From Loxodes magnus (Eukaryota; Ciliophora; Karyorelictea; Loxodida; Loxodidae), in contig CAMPDV010001441.1 of assembly GCA_946699065.1 (NCBI GenBank), positions 51,408-115,407 of the forward strand: a DNA stretch of 64,000 nt. Direction: 5' to 3'. The notes below the pieces were generated by a model. The model had not been told where the DNA came from and searched no databases. It was given only the letters and a program-made list of their open reading frames with translations. Made by a program: the position numbers and the translations under genes. Below, piece by piece: positions 56,401 to 64,000 of the stretch (positions are counted from its first letter, which is position 1; every line of letters starts with the position of its first letter).

Positions 56401-59400
56401 GTAAGACCATGAGTGGTCACACACATTAGGTATGATCTGTGGCTATATCCAGTAATTCAGAGTTCATCGTATCGGGAAGTTATGATGAGACGGTGAGACT
56501 ATGGGACGTCAAGACAGGTACCTGTAAGACCATGAGTGGTCACACACATTATGTATTATCTGTGGCTATATCCAGTAATTCAGAGTTCATCGTATCGGGA
56601 AGTTGAGATTATACGGTGAGACTATGGGACGTCAAGACAGGTACCTGTAAGACCATGAGTGGTCACACTAGTCATGTATCAGCTGTGGCTATATCCAGTA
56701 ATTCAGAGTTCATCGTATCGGGAAGTTGAGATTAGACGGTGAGACTATGGGACGTCAAGACAGGTACCTGTAAGACCATGAGTGGTCACACACATTATGT
56801 ATTATCTGTGGCTATATCCAGTAATTCAGAGTTCATCGTATCGGGAAGTTATGATTAGACGGTGAGACTATGGGACGTCAAGACAGGTACCTGTAAGACC
56901 ATGAGTGGTCACACACATTAGGTATGATCTGTGGCTATATCCAGTAATTCAGAGTTCATCGTATCGGGAAGTTGAGATTAGACGGTGAGACTATGGGACG
57001 TCAAGACAGGTACCTGTAAGACCATGAGTGGTCACACTAGTCATGTATCAGCTGTGGCTATATCCAGTAATTCAGAGTTCATCGTATCGGGAAGTTATGA
57101 TTATACGGTGAGACTATGGGACGTCAAGACAGGTACCTGTAAGACCATGAGTGGTCACACACATTATGTATTATCTGTGGCTATATCCAGTAATTCAGAG
57201 TTCATCGTATCGGGAAGTGCAGATTATACGGTGAGACTATGGGACGTCAAGACAGGTACCTGTAAGACCATGAGTGGTCACACACATTATGTATTATCTG
57301 TGGCTATATCCAGTAATTCAGAGTTCATCGTATCGGGAAGTTATGATTAGACGGTGAGACTATGGGACGTCAAGACAGGTACCTGTAAGACCATGAGTGG
57401 TCACACACATTAGGTATGATCTGTGGCTATATCCAGTAATTCAGAGTTCATCGTATCGGAAAGTTATGATTAGACGGTGAGACTATGGGACGTCAAGACA
57501 GGTACCTGTAAGACCATGAGTGGTCACACACATTATGTATCATCTGTGGCTATATCCAGTAATTCAGAGTTCATCGTATCGGAAAGTTATGATTAGACGG
57601 TGAGACTATGGGACGTCAAGACAGGTACCTGTAAGACCATGAGTGGTCACACACATTATGTATCATCTGTGGCTATATCCAGTAATTCAGAGTTCATCGT
57701 ATCGGAAAGTTATGATTAGACGGTGAGACTATGGGACGTCAAGACAGGTACCTGTAAGACCATGAGTGGTCACACTAGTCATGTATCAGCTGTGGCTATA
57801 TCCAGTAATTCAGAGTTCATCGTATCGGGAAGTTATGATTAGACGGTGAGACTATGGGACGTCAAGACAGGTACCTGTAAGACCATGAGTGGTCACACAC
57901 ATTATGTATTATCTGTGGCTATATCCAGTAATTCAGAGTTCATCGTATCGGGAAGTTGAGATTATACGGTGAGACTATGGGACGTCAAGACAGGTACCTG
58001 TAAGACCATGAGTGGTCACACTAGTCATGTATCAGCTGTGGCTATATCCAGTAATTCAGAGTTCATCGTATCGGGAAGTTGAGATTAGACGGTGAGACTA
58101 TGGGACGTCAAGACAGGTACCTGTAAGACCATGAGTGGTCACACACATTATGTATTATCTGTGGCTATATCCAGTAATTCAGAGTTCATCGTATCGGGAA
58201 GTTATGATTAGACGGTGAGACTATGGGACGTCAAGACAGGTACCTGTAAGACCATGAGTGGTCACACACATTAGGTATGATCTGTGGCTATATCCAGTAA
58301 TTCAGAGTTCATCGTATCGGGAAGTTGAGATTAGACGGTGAGACTATGGGACGTCAAGACAGGTACCTGTAAGACCATGAGTGGTCACACTAGTCATGTA
58401 TCAGCTGTGGCTATATCCAGTAATTCAGAGTTCATCGTATCGGGAAGTTATGATTATACGGTGAGACTATGGGACGTCAAGACAGGTACCTGTAAGACCA
58501 TGAGTGGTCACACACATTATGTATTATCTGTGGCTATATCCAGTAATTCAGAGTTCATCGTATCGGGAAGTGCAGATTATACGGTGAGACTATGGGACGT
58601 CAAGACAGGTACCTGTAAGACCATGAGTGGTCACACACATTATGTATTATCTGTGGCTATATCCAGTAATTCAGAGTTCATCGTATCGGGAAGTTATGAT
58701 TAGACGGTGAGACTATGGGACGTCAAGACAGGTACCTGTAAGACCATGAGTGGTCACACACATTAGGTATGATCTGTGGCTATATCCAGTAATTCAGAGT
58801 TCATCGTATCGGAAAGTTATGATTAGACGGTGAGACTATGGGACGTCAAGACAGGTACCTGTAAGACCATGAGTGGTCACACACATTATGTATCATCTGT
58901 GGCTATATCCAGTAATTCAGAGTTCATCGTATCGGAAAGTTATGATTAGACGGTGAGACTATGGGACGTCAAGACAGGTACCTGTAAGACCATGAGTGGT
59001 CACACACATTATGTATCATCTGTGGCTATATCCAGTAATTCAGAGTTCATCGTATCGGAAAGTTATGATTAGACGGTGAGACTATGGGACGTCAAGACAG
59101 GTACCTGTAAGACCATGAGTGGTCACACTAGTCATGTATCAGCTGTGGCTATATCCAGTAATTCAGAGTTCATCGTATCGGGAAGTTATGATTAGACGGT
59201 GAGACTATGGGACGTCAAGACAGGTACCTGTAAGACCATGAGTGGTCACACACATTATGTATTATCTGTGGCTATATCCAGTAATTCAGAGTTCATCGTA
59301 TCGGGAAGTGCAGATTATACGGTGAGACTATGGGACGTCAAGACAGGTACCTGTAAGACCATGAGTGGTCACACACATTAGGTATGATCTGTGGCTATAT

Positions 59401-62400
59401 CCAGTAATTCAGAGTTCATCGTATCGGGAAGTGGAGATTATACGGTGAGACTATGGGACGTCAAGACAGGTACCTGTAAGACCATGAGTGGTCGCACACA
59501 TCAGGTATATGCTGTGGCTATATCCAGTAATTCAGAGTTCATCGTATCGGAAAGTTATGATTAGACGGTGAGACTATGGGACGTCAAGACAGGTACCTGT
59601 AAGACCATGAGTGGTCACACACATTAGGTATGATCTGTGGCTATATCCAGTAATTCAGAGTTCATCGTATCGGAAAGTTATGATTAGACGGTGAGACTAT
59701 GGGACGTCAAGACAGGTACCTGTAAGACCATGAGTGGTCACACACATTATGTATCATCTGTGGCTATATCCAGTAATTCAGAGTTCATCGTATCGGAAAG
59801 TTATGATTAGACGGTGAGACTATGGGACGTCAAGACAGGTACCTGTAAGACCATGAGTGGTCACACTAGTCATGTATCAGCTGTGGCTATATCCAGTAAT
59901 TCAGAGTTCATCGTATCGGAAAGTGGAGATTATACGGTGAGACTATGGGACGTCAAGACAGGTACCTGTAAGACCATGAGTGGTCACACACATTAGGTAT
60001 GATCTGTGGCTATATCCAGTAATTCAGAGTTCATCGTATCGGAAAGTTATGATTAGACGGTGAGACTATGGGACGTCAAGACAGGTACCTGTAAGACCAT
60101 GAGTGGTCACACACATTAGGTATGATCTGTGGCTATATCCAGTAATTCAGAGTTCATCGTATCGGGAAGTGGAGATTATACGGTGAGACTATGGGACGTC
60201 AAGACAGGTACCTGTAAGACCATGAGTGGTCACACACATTAGGTATGATCTGTGGCTATATCCAGTAATTCAGAGTTCATCGTATCGGGAAGTTGAGATT
60301 AGACGGTGAGACTATGGGACGTCAAGACAGGTACCTGTAAGACCATGAGTGGTCACACACATTAGGTATGATCTGTGGCTATATCCAGTAATTCAGAGTT
60401 CATCGTATCGGGAAGTTGAGATTAGACGGTGAGACTATGGGACGTCAAGACAGGTACCTGTAAGACCATGAGTGGTCACACACATTAGGTATGATCTGTG
60501 GCTATATCCAGTAATTCAGAGTTCATCGTATCGGAAAGTTATGATTAGACGGTGAGACTATGGGACGTCAAGACAGGTACCTGTAAGACCATGAGTGGTC
60601 ACACACATTAGGTATGATCTGTGGCTATATCCAGTAATTCAGAGTTCATCGTATCGGGAAGTGGAGATTAGACGGTGAGACTATGGGACGTCAAGACAGG
60701 TACCTGTAAGACCATGAGTGGTCACACACATTATGTATGATCTGTGGCTATATCCAGTAATTCAGAGTTCATCGTATCGGGAAGTGGAGATTATACGGTG
60801 AGACTATGGGACGTCAAGACAGGTACCTGTAAGACCATGAGTGGTCACACACATTATGTATTATCTGTGGCTATATCCAGTAATTCAGAGTTCATCGTAT
60901 CGGGAAGTGGAGATTATACGGTGAGACTATGGGACGTCAAGACAGGTACCTGTAAGACCATGAGTGGTCACACTAGTCATGTATCAGCTGTGGCTATATC
61001 CAGTAATTCAGAGTTCATCGTATCGGAAAGTTATGATTAGACGGTGAGACTATGGGACGTCAAGACAGGTACCTGTAAGACCATGAGTGGTCACACACAT
61101 TATGTATTATCTGTGGCTATATCCAGTAATTCAGAGTTCATCGTATCGGGAAGTGGAGATTATACGGTGAGACTATGGGACGTCAAGACAGGTACCTGTA
61201 AGACCATGAGTGGTCACACACATTAGGTATGATCTGTGGCTATATCCAGTAATTCAGAGTTCATCGTATCGGGAAGTTGAGATTAGACGGTGAGACTATG
61301 GGACGTCAAGACAGGTACCTGTAAGACCATGAGTGGTCACACTAGTCATGTATCAGCTGTGGCTATATCCAGTAATTCAGAGTTCATCGTATCGGGAAGT
61401 TATGATTAGACGGTGAGACTATGGGACGTCAAGACAGGTACCTGTAAGACCATGAGTGGTCACACACATTAGGTATTATCTGTGGCTATATCCAGTAATT
61501 CAGAGTTCATCGTATCGGGAAGTGGAGATTATACGGTGAGACTATGGGACGTCAAGACAGGTACCTGTAAGACCATGAGTGGTCACACACATTATGTATT
61601 ATCTGTGGCTATATCCAGTAATTCAGAGTTCATCGTATCGGAAAGTTATGATTAGACGGTGAGACTATGGGACGTCAAGACAGGTACCTGTAAGACCATG
61701 AGTGGTCACACACATTATGTATTATCTGTGGCTATATCCAGTAATTCAGAGTTCATCGTATCGGGAAGTTGAGATTAGACGGTGAGACTATGGGACGTCA
61801 AGACAGGTACCTGTAAGACCATGAGTGGTCACACACATTAGGTATGATCTGTGGCTATATCCAGTAATTCAGAGTTCATCGTATCGGAAAGTTATGATTA
61901 GACGGTGAGACTATGGGACGTCAAGACAGGTACCTGTAAGACCATGAGTGGTCACACACATTAGGTATGATCTGTGGCTATATCCAGTAATTCAGAGTTC
62001 ATCGTATCGGAAAGTTATGATTAGACGGTGAGACTATGGGACGTCAAGACAGGTACCTGTAAGACCATGAGTGGTCACACACATTAGGTATGATCTGTGG
62101 CTATATCCAGTAATTCAGAGTTCATCGTATCGGGAAGTTATGATTAGACGGTGAGACTATGGGACGTCAAGACAGGTACCTGTAAGACCATGAGTGGTCA
62201 CACACATTAGGTATGATCTGTGGCTATATCCAGTAATTCAGAGTTCATCGTATCGGAAAGTTATGATTAGACGGTGAGACTATGGGACGTCAAGACAGGT
62301 ACCTGTAAGACCATGAGTGGTCACACACATTAGGTATGATCTGTGGCTATATCCAGTAATTCAGAGTTCATCGTATCGGAAAGTTATGATTAGACGGTGA

Positions 62401-64000
62401 GACTATGGGACGTCAAGACAGGTACCTGTAAGACCATGAGTGGTCACACACATTAGGTATGATCTGTGGCTATATCCAGTAATTCAGAGTTCATCGTATC
62501 GGAAAGTTATGATTAGACGGTGAGACTATGGGACGTCAAGACAGGTACCTGTAAGACCATGAGTGGTCACACACATTATGTATCATCTGTGGCTATATCC
62601 AGTAATTCAGAGTTCATCGTATCGGAAAGTTATGATTAGACGGTGAGACTATGGGACGTCAAGACAGGTACCTGTAAGACCATGAGTGGTCACACTAGTC
62701 ATGTATCAGCTGTGGCTATATCCAGTAATTCAGAGTTCATCGTATCGGGAAGTGGAGATTATACGGTGAGACTATGGGACGTCAAGACAGGTACCTGTAA
62801 GACCATGAGTGGTCACACACATTATGTATGATCTGTGGCTATATCCAGTAATTCAGAGTTCATCGTATCGGGAAGTGGAGATTATACGGTGAGACTATGG
62901 GACGTCAAGACAGGTACCTGTAAGACCATGAGTGGTCACACACATTATGTATTATCTGTGGCTATATCCAGTAATTCAGAGTTCATCGTATCGGGAAGTT
63001 ATGATTAGACGGTGAGACTATGGGACGTCAAGACAGGTACCTGTAAGACCATGAGTGGTCACACACATTAGGTATGATCTGTGTCTATATCCAGTAATTC
63101 AGAGTTCATCGTATCGGAAAGTTATGATTAGACGGTGAGACTATGGGACGTCAAGACAGGTACCTGTAAGACCATGAGTGGTCACACACATTATGTATTA
63201 TCTGTGGCTATATCCAGTAATTCAGAGTTCATCGTATCGGGAAGTTATGATTAGACGGTGAGACTATGGGACGTCAAGACAGGTACCTGTAAGACCATGA
63301 GTGGTCACACACATTAGGTATGATCTGTGGCTATATCCAGTAATTCAGAGTTCATCGTATCGGGAAGTGGAGATTATACGGTGAGACTATGGGACGTCAA
63401 GACAGGTACCTGTAAGACCATGAGTGGTCACACACATTAGGTATGATCTGTGGCTATATCCAGTAATTCAGAGTTCATCGTATCGGGAAGTTGAGATTAG
63501 ACGGTGAGACTATGGGACGTCAAGACAGGTACCTGTAAGACCATGAGTGGTCACACTAGTCATGTATCAGCTGTGGCTATATCCAGTAATTCAGAGTTCA
63601 TCGTATCGGAAAGTTATGATTAGACGGTGAGACTATGGGACGTCAAGACAGGTACCTGTAAGACCATGAGTGGTCACACACATTATGTATTATCTGTGGC
63701 TATATCCAGTAATTCAGAGTTCATCGTATCGGGAAGTGGAGATTATACGGTGAGACTATGGGACGTCAAGACAGGTACCTGTAAGACCATGAGTGGTCAC
63801 ACACATTAGGTATGATCTGTGGCTATATCCAGTAATTCAGAGTTCATCGTATCGGGAAGTTGAGATTAGACGGTGAGACTATGGGACGTCAAGACAGGTA
63901 CCTGTAAGACCATGAGTGGTCACACTAGTCATGTATCAGCTGTGGCTATATCCAGTAATTCAGAGTTCATCGTATCGGGAAGTGGAGATTATACGGTGAG
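32440..64000 (+). CDS. WD40-repeat reading frame, segment D (~256 units, in-frame stops)
   Basis: Frame 3 runs from 32440 to the end of the window without any length change, about 10,520 codons, ending two bases into the Arg2 codon of a unit. Stops here are mainly TAG at codon 40, TAG at 20 and TGA at 22 and 38. TAA at 36 was not seen, TGA at 36 occurs four times (46020, 46512, 51678, 53769), and codon-4 TAG occurs once, near 48628. Glu36 (GAA) is common, and Ala38 with TAG at 40 becomes frequent after 43 kb. Rare variants include Asp29 (40464, 48090, 51411), Lys40 (48123), Glu40 (51196, 51442, 55993, 56362, 56485), Met14Ile near 42140 and Ser15Lys/Gly16Cys near 48295. Uninterrupted phase over 31 kb is striking for a sequence free to degenerate. 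Confidence 0.5.
32508..36689 (+). repeat. Duplicated block, 11 units, offset 2829 bp (23 units)
   Basis: Unit types from 32508 to about 33860 recur from 35337 to about 36689 in the same order with three or four codon differences. Shared landmarks are HYVLS-Gly38, SHVSA, HYVLS-Gly38, the unusual Glu36-TGA38-TAG40 unit near 32985 and 35814, and a run of four H-TAG-V units ending in HYVSS (33790 and 36619). Part of the second copy, from 35214 to about 35900, recurs again at 60675 to about 61400 (offset 207 units). Confidence 0.65.
42537..42956 (+). other. Longest stop-free stretch under the standard code (140 codons)
   Basis: Between TGA at 42534 and TAG at 42957 the WD40 frame is open for 140 codons: just over three repeats of types HYVLS, SHVSA and NSVLS with Gly38 or Ala38 and Tyr40. 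It is only a chance run of stop-free units. It has no own start (the nominal GTG is Val24 of a unit) and no independent domain boundary, and a propeller needs four to eight blades. I do not regard it as a gene. Similar shorter runs occur at 1642-2001, 10498-10857, 48006-48371, 56985-57350 and 58338-58703. Confidence 0.8.
44808..46060 (+). repeat. 10-unit block duplicated at 52557-53809 (offset 7749 bp, 63 units)
   Basis: Ten consecutive unit types match, including two HQVYA-Glu36-Tyr38-Tyr40 units three units apart (45300/45669 and 53049/53418). The second of each pair carries the synonymous change TCC to TCA at Ser27 (near 45749 and 53498). The block ends in the Ala25Thr plus TGA36 unit in both copies. 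A shared silent marker is good evidence of copying and not convergence. The Ala25Thr-TGA36 unit is also found at 46407 and 51573. Confidence 0.75.
48006..48374 (+). repeat. Ancestral-looking units with Asp29 and Lys40
   Basis: The first unit here reads SSDSEF at 27-32 and [10 protein letters not shown] at 37-5, with AAG (Lys) at codon 40 where most of the array has TAG or TAT. DG/DS in the a-b turn and DKT before VRLWD are the usual WD40 consensus. It also carries Ala25Thr (ACT). The third unit has ATGAAATGT, changing Ser15-Gly16 to Lys-Cys and so losing the GH dipeptide. I infer that the first unit retains the state from which TAG at codon 40 arose by one substitution (AAG to TAG), or through the GAG (Glu40) units at 51196, 51442 and 55993-56485. 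Confidence 0.6.
51327..51449 (+). repeat. Unit of type YSVYA with Asp29 and Glu40
   Basis: This unit carries the rare loop TAT TCT GTA TAT GCT (Tyr19-Ser20-Val21-Tyr22-Ala23), GAT at codon 29 and GAG at codon 40, and is stop-free. The same loop is seen once more near 40801, there followed by TAG at codon 40. Like the Lys40 unit at 48006 it looks closer to a consensus WD40 repeat than the bulk of the array. Confidence 0.6.
56493..59198 (+). repeat. Tandem duplication of 11 units (two 1353-bp copies)
   Basis: Copy 1 is 56493-57845 and copy 2 is 57846-59198. All eleven unit types match in order: HYVLS, SHVSA, HYVLS, H-TAG-V, SHVSA (Tyr38-Tyr40), HYVLS-Ala38, HYVLS, H-TAG-V, HYVSS, HYVSS, SHVSA. 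I saw no difference between the copies by eye. The unit before copy 1 (Glu40) and the unit after copy 2 (Ala38) break the match. This is the cleanest and probably the youngest duplication in the window. Confidence 0.85.

Larger units (their letters stand above)
1..64000 (+). repeat. Tandem array of ~520 WD40-encoding 123-bp units
   Basis: A 123-bp unit repeats head to tail from the first base to the last. Unit starts (GTG of VRLWD) fall at 97+123k up to 16210, and at 36+123k from 17625 to 63996 except for a short shifted stretch near 32 kb. Total length plus the 61 missing bases corresponds to about 520.8 units. Copies differ at only a handful of sites, almost all in the same few codons, so the array is strongly homogenised. 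Nothing other than the repeat occurs: no spacer, no inserted element, no inverted block. Both ends are cut by the window, so true array length is unknown and larger. Whether it is one giant gene or a satellite derived from one cannot be settled from sequence alone. Confidence 0.98.

Noticed and set aside
97-63809. Dozens of short open frames of 60-139 residues beginning at GTG in the WD40 frame
   Set aside because: They are merely stop-free runs between the recurrent stop codons of one array. The GTG starts are Val1 or Val24 of a unit, and none has its own control signals or a full propeller.
1-64000. CRISPR-like or other short direct-repeat array
   Set aside because: There are no unique spacers. 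The full 123-bp unit repeats and encodes a recognisable protein repeat in one frame.
1-64000. A 60-bp intron per unit from GTAAGA (codon 11-12) to TTCAG (codon 30)
   Set aside because: Its length is a multiple of three and it would remove codons 20 and 22, but the join creates a TAG and would delete the GH dipeptide and strand a. The stops at 36-40 would also remain. A 23-base GTATG..CCAG mini-intron would break the frame.
1-64000. Repeat-induced point mutation (fungal RIP) as the source of the stops
   Set aside because: CAG to TAG fits RIP, but TAT/TAG and TTA/TGA alternations do not, and other CA and TG sites in the unit stay unchanged.
1-64000. Diversity-generating retroelement target
   Set aside because: Variation is not confined to adenine positions of a template, and no template repeat or reverse transcriptase is in the window.
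1-64000. Genes on the minus strand
   Set aside because: No antisense frame stays open over more than a short part of a unit, and the plus-strand frame explains the conservation.
1-64000. Promoters, terminators, origins or RNA genes
   Set aside because: Any motif found recurs in every unit because of the repeat, so none can be supported as a specific signal.
1-64000. Assignment to cyanobacterial WD40 genes
   Set aside because: Some phrases (VWSV, DQTVRLWD) would resemble them after recoding, but array size, stops and codon choice give no positive support for a bacterial source.

Overview
The whole 64 kb window is one uninterrupted tandem array of a 123-bp unit, about 520 copies in the same orientation. 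Each unit encodes one 41-residue WD40 repeat (GH at residues 16-17, structural Asp 39, Trp-Asp 4-5 of the next unit). Both ends of the window lie inside the array, so no start, promoter, effector domain, terminator or flanking gene is visible. I found no RNA gene, mobile element, CRISPR array or unrelated sequence. GC is about 43% (counted on one unit). The organism cannot be fixed; a eukaryotic microbe is my best inference.

Under the standard code nearly every unit carries one or more in-frame stops, and the longest open stretch is only 140 codons (42537-42956). The stops are not scattered. They fall at six codons of the unit: 4 (TAG), 20 (TAG), 22 (TGA), 36 (TAA, rarely TGA), 38 (TGA) and 40 (TAG). 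Five of these are codons that also vary between amino acids across the array. Seven other codons that are one substitution from a stop show none that I could see. Reading TGA as Trp and TAG/TAA as Gln (or Glu) turns the commonest stop-bearing haplotype into a textbook WD40 repeat (HQVWSV ... GSWDQTVRLWD). This raises the possibility of a genome in which all three stops are sense, such as the Condylostoma, karyorelict or Blastocrithidia nuclear codes. The competing reading is a degenerate, homogenised WD40 satellite or a silent archive of repeat variants.

Layout by phase: 1-16277 in frame 1; a 59-bp deletion; 16278-17516 in frame 2; a 2-bp deletion; 17517-31997 in frame 3; a 1-bp loss and a 1-bp gain enclosing 31998-32439; then 32440-64000 again in frame 3. 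The array is a mosaic of higher-order blocks of 4, 11, 12, 23 and more units, a sign of recent unequal exchange or conversion. The variable codons (18, 19, 20, 22, 38, 40 and 6) are those known, from memory of the family literature, to be hypervariable in the NLR-type HNWD (het-d/het-e) WD40 recognition domains of Podospora. The array may therefore be, or derive from, a self/non-self recognition repertoire.
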